From contig NC_012873.2 of NCBI RefSeq assembly GCF_000003195.3, forward strand, positions 21,230,347-21,294,346: 64,000 nucleotides of DNA, in the 5' to 3' direction. The notes under the pieces are model-generated. The model was not told where the DNA came from and searched no databases. It saw only the letters and a list, made by a program, of their open reading frames with translations. How positions within the stretch are numbered: position 1 is the first letter of the stretch; every line of letters starts with the position of its first letter. Origin of the DNA: Sorghum bicolor. Lineage: Eukaryota; Streptophyta; Magnoliopsida; Poales; Poaceae. Made by a program: the position numbers and the translations under genes. This document shows positions 25,753 to 37,846 of the stretch, piece by piece.

Positions 25753-27096
25753 TGTTGACACTTGCTAACACCACTTGAATACTAGGTTGTCATCCCCAGC
25801 ATGGCACTAGAGTGTACTATGGTATTTATACGCACACAGATAAATCCGCAAGTGCACGGATACCGTTGTAGCTTTTACCCGGTTAAAGGTTTTATCGTGT
25901 CCATAGGGAAACGGGAGAACTGATCTACGTTCTAACTTAACCTAGATAGATAGGTAGGTGTAAATAGGAAAGATGGTAGAATTGAATACGAACAATATTA
26001 AAGGTAAGATAACAATGGGTGATAATATGGGAATAGAGAGTAGAGCAATCTAGTATATGGGCGATGGTAGGAGAATAAAGAGGATAACTATAGTTTCTCT
26101 ACTTCAGAGGGGTATATCTATGTCTGGGACGAACCACGTAATAAGAATATACCACAAAGGATGCTTATCCATAGGCCGATAAACCCTACTAGTCCTGCTA
26201 ATGGGAGGTGGACTACAGGGGACCAACGTAACTGTCACCTACGCGGCCTACCACACGATCCGGGTAGATAGGGGATATCCACAAGTAATCTAGGTCTAAG
26301 CACCATGCTTACACCTATACTACAACTCTCACCTATAGCGTCCTATAGATTAAAGTACTCAAAAGAGTTGTGAACCAGAACATACATGGATAGTAATTGC
26401 ATAATGAAATAGAAATAGATTACCAGAGTCATCCCATGAGCAAGCTTGATTAGAGCTTGATCATGGCGAAGTACAACCGGAGGAAGAACCGACAGGCCGA
26501 CCTCTCCTCCAATCCTCCTTCGCTCTCCATCTCGCTACTATATATCTAGATCTACTCTAGTTTAGAGAAGAGAGGAGAGCTCTCATCTCCAAACCCTAGC
26601 TTTTGCTCTGTCTATGACTAATGAATAAGGATGAAGGGGTTGCCTCCTCCAGGGGCCAGGGGGTCTGCTTATATAGTCACCTCAAGTGAATCTGGGCCGT
26701 CGGATCAAACCGACATTAATCACACGGTTTTCCTTAATCCTTTAGGTCGGTGGAGCATAATCCGCGAGACGGAACCTGATAGGTTCATGTAGCTGGGCGG
26801 GCGCCCAAGGGGGAGGGCGGGCGCCCTGCCCCCGAGCCCGCTCGGCTTCCCGTTCGTTCCCGTGGCTTCTGGAGTCTTCTAGATGATAGAAAATTGCGCG
26901 GCACCTTAATATCTCTATGTAAACCCGACATGTGGGCCTTTCCTCCATATTTCCTGATAACCCCCTGCAGAAATAGACAAACACCAAAACTCGTGGAATT
27001 CTGTCAGATAAAACCCTAAGTCTAGGTGTCGGTTGCATTTGGATCCTTTTCTCTATTTATGTGATGATTAAATTTGATACTTAAGGACCGTCAACA
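25753..27096 (-). repeat. 5' LTR of element B
   Basis: 1344 bp from TGTTGACACTTG to GACCGTCAACA. Contains ATCCGCAAG(T)GCACGGAT at 25844-25861, a minus-strand TATATAAG promoter motif at 26669-26676, and a duplicated GGCGGGCGCCC block near 26797-26830. It is about 1.2 kb distant from and clearly related to solo LTR D. Confidence 0.85.
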
Positions 27097-27101
27097 AGGG
27101 G

Positions 27102-27888
27102 GAGTAGTAGTAGCAATCTAGTCAGAAGGCAGGTAGATGTTGAGTGCATGCTGAATTGTGGGTCCAGGGCTCCAAGCTGGGGTCAGCCGACCCCACTTGG
27201 GCTTGCCCATTGTAGCCATTTGAATTCCCATTGTTGATGGTGTACCTCTGCAAGCTTCTATTCCCGTTGGCCATCAAAGAGGGGGTCGACCCACCCCATA
27301 CTTAGAGTAGAATTTGTCAAGCCAACTTTGCCTCACCATGTACTATGTCATGGTGTGTTCAGGAAATTCAGAGACTTAGTTGAGGGATTCACTTGACCCC
27401 ACACGTGGATTCTTAAGCATTCTGAAATCCAAAGACATGGGAAACATCAAGTGCAGGGGTCCTGCTGGTGGCAACACACCAACGGGACCAAGTTGGGTCA
27501 TGGGTAAGTAGCTAAAATCTTATAATCAATTTAACAGGGGAAATTTCAATCTTGTGTACCATGGCATAGAGCAATTTTAGTTCATCATCTTTTAGAGAGT
27601 CAGAAGAACCATGAAAAAGATTGGTAGTAATCTAGAAATAAATTTAGCACAAGGTTGGGTTGTGAATTTTAGAGGTTAAGAGAGTGGAGCAATCATCAAA
27701 ATCTAATCTTGTTAAACCTAGGCATGGTAGTGTCTATGCCAATTGTACAATCAAAGTCACAACCAAGAGAAGCGGTTAGAAGACCCCAAGTACAACAACA
27801 CTCTTGCCCACACATGTGAAATGTTATGAGCCAATTTTAATGTGCATAAAAATTCTTTAGTGAGCACTTCTATACCATGTTTAAGGTA
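27102..27888. other. Non-coding retroelement remnant between B and D
   Basis: No gene seen. It holds the palindromes GGGGTCAGCCGACCCC (27179-27194) and GGGGGTCGACCCACCCC (27281-27297). The block around 27447 (ATCAAGTGCAGGGGTCCTG) resembles 18165 in element B. It is the continuation of 13196-14453 before element B inserted. Confidence 0.5.
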
Positions 27889-29118
27889 TGTTGATATTTG
27901 TTAACGCCATCAGGAAATGATCCGCAAGCGCACGGATATCGGTGAGCACTTCACCCGGGAGGTTATCTAGAGTATCGTATTTATATTTTTACCACTGGGA
28001 GAAAGCGTGCATCTGTCTAACCAAATCTATTGCTACTACCCTTTAGGCTACAAATAATGTGATTCGATGTGAGCGATGTATAGAGAAGACTACAACCGCA
28101 CCCTCGTTCTAACCTTGGTAAGGATGATCTATTGTTCTGTTGGGGGGGCTCACGAAATCTAGACACCACAGAGGATGTTCGATCTGCACCTATAAACCCT
28201 ATCGATCGTGCTAACGGGATATGGGCTACAAAGGTAACTCGGAAATGTCACGTTCCTCGCTACTACCACGGTCTGCCTAGACAGGGGATATCTATGAGTA
28301 TCCTAGCCCAAACACCACGTTTACGCTAGAGATGATTACTCTAAACTCTACGCGAAGAGATCAAAGTAAACTCATAAACCAAAGGACAATAAAACAAAGA
28401 ACTTACTAGAATTTAGAAGTCGAAATACTAAAGAATCCTAGGAGCAAGCCTCGGGTTAGGAGACTTGATCCCGCAGGTACAACCTCGGAGTAGACACCGA
28501 TAGGCCGGGCTTCCTCCGATCTACACCTCCACTCTATCTCTCTCAATGTAGTAGAACTAATTCTACTCTCACATTGGATGCTAAGCCCTATGAGTTTGGA
28601 ACCCTAAGGAACCTCTCTCTCTGAATCCTCTCTGGAAAATATGCTAATGAATAATGAGGATTGCCTCCTCCAGGGGCCAAGGGCCTTGCTTATATAGCCC
28701 TCTCAAATGAATTTGGGCCGTCGGATCAAACCGACCTTGATTGAATGGTTCTCCTTGATCCTCAAAGGCGGTGGAGCATAATCCACGTGATTCACCGTGA
28801 TTGTCCACCAGAGGTGGGCGGGCGCCCAAGGGGGGAGGGCGGGCGCCCTGCCCCCGGGCCCGATCGGCCTCCCGTTCGTTCACGTGGCTTCTGGAGTCTT
28901 CTAGATGATAGAAAATTGCACGGCACGTTAATATCTCTATGTAAACCCGACGTGTGGGCCTTTTCTCCACATTTCCTGATAACCCCCTGCAGAAGTAGAC
29001 AAACACCAAAACTCGTGGAATTCTGTCAGATAAATCCCTAAGTCTGGGTGTTGGTTGCATTTGGATCCTTTTCTTTATTTATTTGATTATTATATTTGGT
29101 ACTTAAGGACCGTCAACA
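27889..29118 (-). mobile_element. Solo LTR D, 1230 bp
   Basis: Plus-strand ends TGTTGATATTTG and GACCGTCAACA, with the 5-bp duplication AGGTA on both sides (27884-27888 and 29119-29123). The right half is very similar to the element B LTR, including the GGCGGGCGCCC repeat and the TATATAAG-type promoter motif near 28688; the left end is diverged. It carries ATCCGCAAGCGCACGGAT at 27920-27937. A sister subfamily of B, reduced by LTR-LTR recombination. Confidence 0.85.
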
Positions 29119-29123
29119 AGGTA

Positions 29124-29346
29124 CTCACCAAAAACCTCCCAAACCAATGGTATTAGAATATCGTTGAATTCTTTAGTCATACCTGTGCGGTCCACAAGGG
29201 CCGGGTCGAGGATGCTTATATGGCTGAAACTGCTCTCCTTTAGGTTGTTGAACTTGATAAGCTCTTCCGGTGTTAATATGAGTTCATTCTTCAGGCTCCA
29301 TTGCTCTTGGAGGAGGTTTGTAGAGCACCACTTGATAGTGACTCTC
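29124..29346 (-). pseudogene. Short gag/ORF1-like remnant, possibly Athila-type
   Basis: One minus-strand frame is open for about 68 codons and contains TPEELIKFNNLKESSFSHIS followed by DPALVDRTGM. That resembles the N-terminal portion of Athila-type retrotransposon ORF1 proteins by recollection of the pattern only. It is cut on one side by solo LTR D and on the other by copia element F. No start or stop of its own is visible. Confidence 0.35.
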
Positions 29347-31315
29347 TGAAAGCCCTAGTTTGGTTTTGGATAATTGATGAAACCCTAGTACTAACCTCTA
29401 TACTAAGTGTGTGTAGACTTAATGAGGTTGGTACATACCATGTGATGGAGCATGTAATGATCATGGTGATGATGGTGATGACCACAAGATGATCAAGTGC
29501 TCAACTTGGAAAAGAAGAAAGAGAAAAACAAAACCCTATGGAGTTCAAGGCAAAGGTATTGCTTAGGGTTTTGGTTTTGGTGATCAAGACACCATAGAGG
29601 GTGTGATCACATTTAGGATAGATAGCCGTACTATAAAGAGGGGAATTCTTTGGCTAAGCGGTTATCAAGTGCCACTAGGTGTCATTGTTCATGTGCATGC
29701 ATTTAGAACCTAGTGAGCTAACTTAACTCCTTCAAAGAAAATGATTGTGAAAATGCTAACACACGTGCACGCTCGTTTGGTACACACGTTGTGGTGTTGG
29801 CACACTTTGATAAGGAGGTGGAGTTTCAAGAGTAGAGAGAGGATGGGTTCCTCTCTCCCTCCCGCCGAGCTTGCGAGGCGGGATTCGGCGCTTTTCGAGA
29901 AAATGAAGTGCATATTTTCTATTGCGCCGGTGGGAAATTTGGAGAAGTCGTGGGAGTGTTTCTCGCTGAGAAAACACTCACCGGACGCTGGCTCAGAGGC
30001 ACCGGACGCTGTGTCTGAGCGTCCGGTGTGCAGGCTGCCTGACTCGGTTAGGGTTAGGCACCGGACGATAGGCACCGGACGCTGGCTTGAGCGTCCGGTG
30101 GTTAGCGTCCGGTGTGCGGGCGTTTTGCGACCCTCTCTGCGCATGGGTCCGGTGAGCACCGGACGCTGAGGGTGCGTCCGGTGGCTCGCGTCCGGTGAAC
30201 ATGCAAGTTTGCGGAGCTCTCTGCGCATGAGTCCGGTGTGCACCGGACCGTCCGGTGCTCACTTGCTCAGCGTCCGGTGCACTGCAGGTGACCGTTAGAT
30301 TCTGACACGAGCGTGACACGTGGCTGACGTTGGAGCACCGGACGCTGGTGTTGAGCGTCCGGTGCCCCTTTAAGAGCGTCCGGTGACCCCGTATTTCGCC
30401 CAGTGAAAGAGCCAACGGCTCTATTTGTTTGAGGGGCTATAAATACGTGTTTGGCTGGCTTGGGGCTCATACTCTTGGCATTCTAACATACTTGACATCC
30501 TTGTGAGCCTAAGCAAACACCTCCCACTCATCTCCTTCATAGATTATACATCTTTGTGAGATTGGGAGTGATTCCAAGTGCATTTGCTTGAGTGATTGCA
30601 TCTAGTGGCACTTGGGGATCGTTCTAGCTGCGGTTTTCTTGTTACTCTTGGTGGTTGCCGCCACCTAGACGGCTTGGAGCAGCGGAGGAGGATTGGCACG
30701 AGTTGGTGATTGTTCGTGGCCATCTCCCGGTGATTGTGAGGGGTCTTGTACCTTCCCCGGCGGAGAGCCGAAAGGTAACTCTAGTGGATTGCTCGTGTCA
30801 TTGAGTTACCTCACTTGTGGGTAGGTTCTTGTGGTGTCCTAGTGAGGACGAGGTTCGTGCTACACCTCTTAGCCACCGAACCACCAAGTGTTGGTCGACA
30901 CAACGGGGACGTAGCGTGCCGGCAAGCACGTGAACCTCGGGAGAAAAATTGTGTGTCTCCATTGTGATTGTTCATTGGATTTCTCCCGGTGATTGGACTT
31001 CATATTATTGATTGGTTCATCCCCCCTACGCGGCGGTATAAAGTTCAAACCATCTCTTTTACATTCCCGCAAACTAGAGTAGCTTACTTACTTGTATAGA
31101 AACTTTAGGTAGCTTTCTAGTGTAAGTAGTGACATAGCTCTTGTGTGCCTAGTGATTATATCAACTAGAATTGTTGGATAGGTGGCTTGCAAACACCCCA
31201 TTAGAGCTAGAGCAAAAAGCTTCGCTTTGTTATTTACTAACCTCTTGCTCTAGTGGGTTTGTAGAATTTTTAAATAGGCTATTCACCCCCCCTCTAGCCA
31301 TATTAGGACCTTTCA
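29347..31315 (+). repeat. 5' LTR of element F
   Basis: TGAAAGCC...GGACCTTTCA, 1969 bp. U3 contains 18 copies of CACCGGAC or its complement between about 29979 and 30388, a CACGTG box near 30316, and the TATA box TATAAATA at 30438-30445. Confidence 0.95.
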
Positions 31316-31317
31316 AG

Positions 31318-31329
31318 TGGTATCAGAGC
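31318..31329 (+). other. Primer binding site of element F (initiator tRNA-Met)
   Basis: TGGTATCAGAGC, two bases after the LTR end, is the standard complement of the plant initiator methionine tRNA 3' end used by copia elements. Confidence 0.95.
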
Positions 31330-31374
31330 CGTGGTCACCGTTTGTGAAGGCTTAACAACCTCGGTGCTCAAATT

Positions 31375-33459
31375 ATGGCTCAAATAGTGTTCAACCATGT
31401 TGGGGGCAAACCACCGTTCTTTGATGGCACAAGCTCTTTTGACTATTGGAAGAGAAAAATGAAGATGTACCTTGGATCAGTCAATGATAGAGTGTGGGAA
31501 GTCACGGAGAATGACTTTGTGATCCTTGACCCCGCTAACCCCACCGACAATGAGAGAGCAAACAAGCAATGCAATACTATGGCTCTCAACACAATATACA
31601 ATGGCATTGATTCAAAGGTGTTTGAGCAAGTCAAAGATCTTGAGAAGGCTAGTGAAGTGTGGACAAGGCTTGAAGAAACATATGAGGGCACTACAACGGT
31701 AAAAAGTGCCAAGTTGTACATGCTCAAGGACAAGCTTTCAAACTTCAAGATGAAGGATGATGAGTCAATCCCGGAGATGTTCTATAGGCTCCAAGTCATC
31801 ATCAATGATCTCAAGGGCCTTGGTGAGAAAGTGAAGGATGAGGACTTCATTCACAAGTTCTTGATGTGCTTGCCCAAGAGGTTCAAGACATTGAGAACAA
31901 TCATCTTTAGAGGTGGATTGACCGGTGTATCTCCAAATGAGGTACTTGGAGATGTCATGACCGAAGATCAATACAATGACAATGATGATGATGAGGTCAT
32001 GAAGAAGGATGATGATGACAAGAAGAAAAGGAGTGTAGCATTCAAAGCTAACTCTTCATCCAAGAGCAAGAACAAGGGCAAGGCCAAGAAGGAAGAATCA
32101 AGTGATGAGGAGTGCTCCAATGATGACAGTGATGATGAAGCACTAGCACTCTTCGTCCGCAAGTTTGGCAAGATGATGAAGAAGAAGGGCTATCACACAA
32201 GAAAGAGAAGAGATCACTTCAAGAACAAGGAGCATGTGAGGCTATGCTATAAGTGTAAGAGCCCCGATCATATTGTGGCGGATTGTCCTTACAATAGTGA
32301 CAATGATGAGCATGATAAGAAGAACAAGAAAGAGAAGAAAGAAAAGAAAGAGAAGAAGATGGTCTTCAAGAAGAAGAAGAAGGGTGGATCCTATGTTGTG
32401 ACATGGGATAGTGATGCTTCTTCGGATGATGATTCTAGTGATGATGACAAGTCATCCAAGAAGAAGGCGCTTGCAAGCATTGCTATCAACAACAAGCCAT
32501 CACTCTTCGACACTCCTTCATGCTTCATGGCCAAGGGCCACAAGGTACAATATGATGAGAGTGAAAGTGAAAGTGAACATGAACATGATAGTGATAGTGA
32601 TGATGAAAATTAATTCACTAATGAACAACTCATGGACATGTTAGAACAAGCCGATTCTCTCATTCAATCTAAAAACAAGAAGTGCAAAGAATTGGCCAAG
32701 AAGTTAAAAGCTCTTGAGCAATCCTTTGATGAGCTCAATGCTAATCATGAGAGGCTAGTGGAAGCCCATGAGAAGCTTGGCAAGGCTCACACCAAGCTTG
32801 AGAAAGCTCACTCCTTGTTGTTAGAAGAGAACAAGGAAAAGGTTGTTGTATCATGTGATGTGGGCACAACATGTGACTTAATTAAAGAATCACCCAACCC
32901 ACCTATTGTTGTTGCCACTAACTCTTCATGTAGGCCTTCATCCACCACCATCAACTCTACCTCTACTTCTAGTGTTAGTGTCATTTGTGATACCTCACTA
33001 AAGGTTGAGAATGAGACTCTCAAGAGAGAGGTGGATGAGCTCACTCACGCCCTAGGCAAAGCCTATGGTGGTGAGGCCCGCTTGCTAAAGTGCTTGGGTA
33101 GCCAAAGGTTTTCTCTCAACAAAGAGGGATTAGGCTATACCCCCAAGAAGGGCAAGAAAGCCTTTGCAACTCACAAGCCTAGCTTTGTGAAGAGCAATGG
33201 TCGGTATTGCAACAAATGCAAGCTAGTTGGGCACCTAGAGCATAATTGCAACAAAATTAACAAGAACAAGAAAAATGCTAATGTACCTTACATTCCTTTT
33301 GATTCTTGTTATGTGCTTACCAAGGGTGAGAAGGGTGTGCATGCTAAGTTTGTTGGTACACCAATTGTGGGTCCAAAGAAGAAGGCCATTTGGGTACCAA
33401 AAAGCTTAGTCACTAACCTCCAAGGACCCAAGCAAGTATGGGTACCTAAGAAACATTGA
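31375..33459 (+). pseudogene. Gag of copia element F, one internal stop
   Basis: ATG at 31375 opens 412 codons: a UBN2/DUF4219-type gag core (residues about 10-200; PPFFDGTSSFDYWKRKMKMY), a Lys/Asp/Glu-rich tail, and a CCHC zinc knuckle CYKCKSPDHIVADC at residues 291-304. TAA at 32611-32613 ends it. The same frame continues without shift from 32614 to TGA at 33457-33459, encoding a coiled coil (LKALEQSFDELNANHERL) and a second zinc knuckle CNKCKLVGHLEHNC (33208-33249). A single-codon change most simply explains the break, so the whole is one gag-type protein of about 694 codons split by a stop. Gag coats the RNA genome inside virus-like particles. Confidence 0.85.
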
Positions 33460-33471
33460 TTTGTTTTGTAG

Positions 33472-36400
33472 GTAAACTATAAAGCCGGAGGAAGGCATTG
33501 GGTGCTTGATAGTGGGTGCACACAACACATGACCGGTGATTCAAGAATGTTCAATTCAATCAATCAAAATGATGATCATGGTGTTGATAGTATCACATTT
33601 GGTGACAATGGCAAAGGCAAGGTCAAAGGGCTTGGTAAAATTGCTATATCTAATGACTTGAGCATTTCCAATGTGCTACTAGTAGAGAGCTTGAACTTCA
33701 ACTTGCTATCTGTAGCTCAACTTTGTGATCTTGGTTTCAAATGCATATTTGGAGTTGATGATGTAGAGATCATAAGTGTAGATGGCTCCAACTTGATATT
33801 CAAAGGCTTTAGATATGAGAATCTATACTTAGTTGATTTCAATGCTAGTGAAACTCAATTATCAACATGCTTGCTCACTAAATCTAGCATGGGTTGGTTA
33901 TGGCATAGAAGGCTTGGTCATGTTGGAATGAAACAATTAAACAAATTAGTCAAGCATGATCTTGTTAGAGGCTTGAAAGATGTCACATTTGAGAAAGACA
34001 AGCTTTGTAGTGCATGTCAAGCCGGAAAACAAGTAGGCAACACTCATCCAAAGAAGAGCATCATGAGCACATGCAAGGCATTTGAGTTGTTGCACATGGA
34101 TCTAATTGGACCAACCACATACACAAGCATTGGTGGAAATAAATATGGATTTGTGATAGTGGATGATTTCACAAGATATACATGGGTATTCTTTCTTAGT
34201 GACAAGAGTGATGCTTTTGCAACCTTCAAATCATTTGTCAAGAGAATACACAATGAGTTTGAAACAACCATCAAGAAAGTAAGAAGTGACAATGGGAGTG
34301 AATTCAAGAATACTAGAATTGATGAGCTTTGTGATGAATTTGGCATTAGGCATCAATTCTCGGCCAAGTACACTCCACAATCAAATGGTCTTGTTGAGAG
34401 GAAGAATAGAACCTTGATTGACATGGCAAGATCAATGTTGAGTGAATACAATGTGAGTCATTCTTTTTGGGCCGAAGCAATCAACACGGCTTGCTACTAT
34501 AGCAACCGACTCTATTGTCACCCAATGATGGAGAAGACACCATATGAGCTCTTGAATGGAAGAAAGCCCAACATTGCATACTTTCGGGTTTTTGGTTGCA
34601 AATGCTACATATTGAAGAAAGGCACTAGATTAAGCAAATTTGAAAAGAAATGTGATGAAGGCTTCCTGCTTGGTTACTCCACTACTAGCAAAGCTTATAG
34701 AGTGTGGAATTTGGCTAGTGGTACTCTTGAGGAGGTGCATGATGTTGAGTTTGATGAAACCAATGGCTCTCAAGAGGAAGAAGAAAATCTAGATGATGTG
34801 AGAGGCACTCAATTGGCTGATGCAATGAAGAATATGGACATTGGTGATTTAAGGCCTAGAGAGGTGATTGATGTTGAAGATGATAAAGATCAAGTGCTTC
34901 CTACCTATAATGTGCAAGCTAGTGGTTCTCATGACCAAAATCAAGCTAGTACAAATGGTACTCAAGTGCAAGATCAACAAGCCAGTACATCATCTCATGA
35001 TCAACCAAGTGCAAGCAATCAAGTGCAAATACTCCAACCAACAAATATTGCAAGAGATCATCCATTGGACCATATCATAGGTGATATTCAAAGAGGAGTG
35101 CAAACTAGATCAAGACTAGCATCATTTTGTGAGCATTTCTCCTTTGTGTCTCACATTGAGCCAAAGAAGATTGATGAAGCATTGAGAGATGTTGATTGGG
35201 TTAATGCTATGCATGAAGAGCTTAACAATTTCAAGAGAAATCAAGTATGGGAGTTAGTTGAGAGACCTAGTGATCATAATGTCATTGGTACTAGATGGGT
35301 CTTTCGCAACAAACAAGATCAAGATGGGATAGTTGTAAGGAACAAAGCAAGATTGGTAGCACAAGGTTACACTCAAGTTGAAGGTCTTGACTTTGGTGAA
35401 ACATATGCCCCGGTTGCAAGATTGGAAGCAATTAGGATCTTGTTGGCCTATGCTTGTGCTCATAACATCAAGCTATACCAAATGGATGTCAAGAGTGCAT
35501 TTCTCAATGGCTATATCAATGAAGAAGTATATGTTGAGCAACCTCCCGGTTTTGAAGATGACAAGAAACCCAACCATGTTTACAAGCTAAGAAAGGCATT
35601 GTATGGTTTGAAGCAAGCACCTAGAGCATGGTATGAGAGATTGAGAGATTTCTTACTCTCTAAAGGTTTCAAGATGGGCAAGGTTGACACCACTCTCTTC
35701 ACCAAGAAGATTGGCAAAGACTTGTTTGTGTTGCAAATCTATGTTGATGATATTATATTTGGATCAACCAATCAAGAATTTTGTGAGGAGTTTGGCAACA
35801 TGATGGCTAATGAATTTGAGATGTCAATGATTGGAGAGCTTAGTTACTTCCTTGGTCTTCAAATCAAGCAATTGAAAAATGGCACATTTGTTAGTCAAGG
35901 CAAGTACATAAAAGACATGCTCAAGAAGTTTGGTATGGATGATGCAAAATCAATTAGCACACCAATGGGAACAAATGGAAGCCTAGACAGTGATACAAGT
36001 GGAAATATGGTGGATCAAAAGTTGTATCGGTCCATGATTGGAAGCCTACTCTATGTGACCGCATCAAGACCGGATGTCATGTTTAGTGTATGCATGTGTG
36101 CAAGATTCCAAGCCTCACCAAGAGAAAGTCATTTGAAGGCAACAAAGAGAATATTGAGGTACTTGAAGCATACACAAAATGTTGGTTTGTGGTATCCCAA
36201 AGGTGCAAAGTTTGAACTTGTTGGATATTCCGATTCGGACTATGCGGGATGCAAAGTTGAAAGAAGAAGCACATCGGGCACATGTCAACTATTGGGAAGA
36301 TCACTTGTCTCATGGTCATCCAAGAAGCAAAATAGTGTTGCATTATCAACCGCCGAAGCGGAGTACATTGCGGCCGGTAGTTGTTGTGCACAAATCTTAT

Positions 36401-36693
36401 GGATGAAGGCAACATTGAAGGATTTTGGAATCAACTTCAAACAAGTGCCCTTGCTATGTGACAATGAAAGTGCCGTGAAGCTCACCAACAATCCGGTTCA
36501 ACACTCAAGAACAAAGCACATAGATGTCCGCCATCACTTCATAAGAGATCATCAACAAAAAGGGGACATTTGCATTGAAAGTATAGGCACCGATGATCAA
36601 CTTGCCGACATATTCACCAAGCCACTTGATGAGAAGAGGTTTTGCAAGCTAAGGAATGAATTGAACATACTTGACTTCTCAAATATGTGTTGA
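33472..36693 (+). CDS. Pol polyprotein of copia element F
   Basis: Open with no stop for about 1073 codons, in the same frame as gag but separated by TGA 33457 and TAG 33469; no ATG lies before the protease. Order: aspartic protease ([12 protein letters not shown]), GAG-pre-integrase zinc region ([13 protein letters not shown] ... CSACQAGK), integrase core with [15 protein letters not shown] and GLVERKNR giving the D, D and E residues, reverse transcriptase ([19 protein letters not shown]), and RNase H ([36 protein letters not shown]). All catalytic motifs are present, so the enzyme set appears intact. How pol is expressed past the two stops (readthrough, splicing or internal initiation) is unknown. 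Ends at TGA 36691-36693. Confidence 0.92.
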   Translation, partial: VNYKAGGRHWVLDSGCTQHMTGDSRMFNSINQNDDHGVDSITFGDNGKGKVKGLGKIAISNDLSISNVLLVESLNFNLLSVAQLCDLGFKCIFGVDDVEIISVDGSNLIFKGFRYENLYLVDFNASETQLSTCLLTKSSMGWLWHRRLGHVGMKQLNKLVKHDLVRGLKDVTFEKDKLCSACQAGKQVGNTHPKKSIMSTCKAFELLHMDLIGPTTYTSIGGNKYGFVIVDDFTRYTWVFFLSDKSDAFATFKSFVKRIHNEFETTIKKVRSDNGSEFKNTRIDELCDEFGIRHQFSAKYTPQSNGLVERKNRTLIDMARSMLSEYNVSHSFWAEAINTACYYSNRLYCHPMMEKTPYELLNGRKPNIAYFRVFGCKCYILKKGTRLSKFEKKCDEGFLLGYSTTSKAYRVWNLASGTLEEVHDVEFDETNGSQEEEENLDDVRGTQLADAMKNMDIGDLRPREVIDVEDDKDQVLPTYNVQASGSHDQNQASTNGTQVQDQQASTSSHDQPSASNQVQILQPTNIARDHPLDHIIGDIQRGVQTRSRLASFCEHFSFVSHIEPKKIDEALRDVDWVNAMHEELNNFKRNQVWELVERPSDHNVIGTRWVFRNKQDQDGIVVRNKARLVAQGYTQVEGLDFGETYAPVARLEAIRILLAYACAHNIKLYQMDVKSAFLNGYINEEVYVEQPPGFEDDKKPNHVYKLRKALYGLKQAPRAWYERLRDFLLSKGFKMGKVDTTLFTKKIGKDLFVLQIYVDDIIFGSTNQEFCEEFGNMMANEFEMSMIGELSYFLGLQIKQLKNGTFVSQGKYIKDMLKKFGMDDAKSISTPMGTNGSLDSDTSGNMVDQKLYRSMIGSLLYVTASRPDVMFSVCMCARFQASPRESHLKATKRILRYLKHTQNVGLWYPKGAKFELVGYSDSDYAGCKVERRSTSGTCQLLGRSLVSWSSKKQNSVALSTAEAEYIAAGSCCAQILWMKATLKDFGINFKQVPLLCDNESAVKLTNNPVQHSRTKHIDVRHHFIRDHQQKGDICIESIGTDDQLADIFTKPLDEKRFCKLRNELNILDFSNMC

Positions 36694-37830
36694 TGCACCC
36701 CCACTTTATGACATGCCTCTCCTTCGAGCAAAGCAAGGTAAAATTGATTGACATGTCATCCATCTTTGCTAAGGGCTTGGTTAGTGCATTTAGTCATTCC
36801 TTACATGTCTTAGGATCATTCATGAAAATCAAATGAATTTTATGCTTGTATGGTACCACTATTGCTTTTTTGCTTGACTTGATCTAGTGGTAGCATATGA
36901 CATGTTTGTGGGCTTGCAATCCTAGTGTTTGATCTAGAATATGAGCTATAAGTGTTTAACTCAACATGGTACAAGATAACCCTTATTTGGAGGTGTGAAG
37001 AAGCTTGTCCTTGGATCAAACCGAGTTAAATATCTTAGGCAAGTAATCTAGATTGGACCAATTTGGTAAAATGATCTCACTTCACATGGTTTCACACTAA
37101 CCTTTCTAAAATTTGAGCTCACCTTTTGTGGTCTTTGATGACAAAGGGGGAGAGAATTTCCCAAAGATTAAAAGAAAGGGATCAAATAAAAGAAGGTACC
37201 ATGATAAAAGAAGGGGATCAATTAAGATGATAAAAGAAGAGGATCAATTAAAATTTTTTGAAGCACACAAGTAGGGGGAGCAAGCTCATAAACTTGTATG
37301 TTGCATTTGTATGTGCATCACATATGGTTGCTTGCATTTGCATTTAGCTTTAGAAGCTTTCTCTCTGATACCTTGCTTGTGTGGTGTATGCTAGTTATAG
37401 GTTTGCTTGATAAAATGAAGAACTAGCATACATAGGTAGTGTAACTAGACCTTTATTTGCTTCACAAGTGATACTAGAACCTTGTTTATAATGTTGATCT
37501 CACAGGGTGTTCTAGTTTTGTGAATGTCTAGTTACTAATGGTGCTAAGGATGGTATACATTGGCAACTCCGATTGGTATCACGCTTCAAAGGTCTATTCT
37601 TTACACCTTAGCATCATTTGGTAGAAATTGACTCATATATTTCCTATTCAAGCATATGTGCAAGCTTTCAAATCCAAACTCTTAGCACATATGTAGGGGG
37701 AGCAATTGCTACCAATATGGGTTTATGAAACTTGTCCATAACCTTTGCACATGGTAAAATGCTTGGGCAAGCAACATGAATCCTAGAAAATTTTATTGAA
37801 AATCTTTGTAAAAAGGGTTGTCATCAATTA
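36694..37830 (+). other. Non-coding region between pol and 3' LTR of element F
   Basis: About 1.1 kb with no ORF of note. SIRE-type elements often have an env-like ORF in this position; none is seen here. AT-rich with several AAAGGGGGA-like purine patches (37141, 37271, 37693). Confidence 0.7.
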
Positions 37831-37846
37831 CCAAAAAGGGGGAGAT
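37831..37846 (+). other. Polypurine tract of element F
   Basis: CCAAAAAGGGGGAGAT directly before the 3' LTR start TGAAAG, the usual copia arrangement for priming plus-strand DNA. Confidence 0.9.

Larger units (their letters stand above)
14459..27096 (-). mobile_element. Element B: gag-only gypsy-type LTR element with a nested solo LTR
   Basis: Flanked by the 5-bp duplication AGGGG (14454-14458 and 27097-27101), so these are the original insertion ends. Structure on the minus strand: 5' LTR 25753-27096, tRNA-Asp-type primer site 25727-25744, a gag-like ORF interrupted at 24146 by solo LTR G, about 3.7 kb of non-coding sequence, then a truncated 3' LTR at 14459-15714. No protease, RT or integrase can be found, so it probably relied on an autonomous relative such as element 1. 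Without the nested insertion it would be about 8.05 kb. Confidence 0.85.

Noticed and set aside
29979..30388. CRISPR-like array of short repeats
   Set aside because: Repeats are 8-12 bases, in both orientations, irregularly spaced, inside the LTR of a plant retrotransposon.
29710..30415. Long overlapping ORFs on both strands in the copia LTR (also at 38210-38915)
   Set aside because: They arise from the CACCGGAC repeat array; both strands and several frames are open and the peptides are repetitive.
36694..37830. Possible env-like ORF after the copia pol
   Set aside because: SIRE-type elements sometimes have one, but no ORF with a signal peptide or membrane segment is found here.
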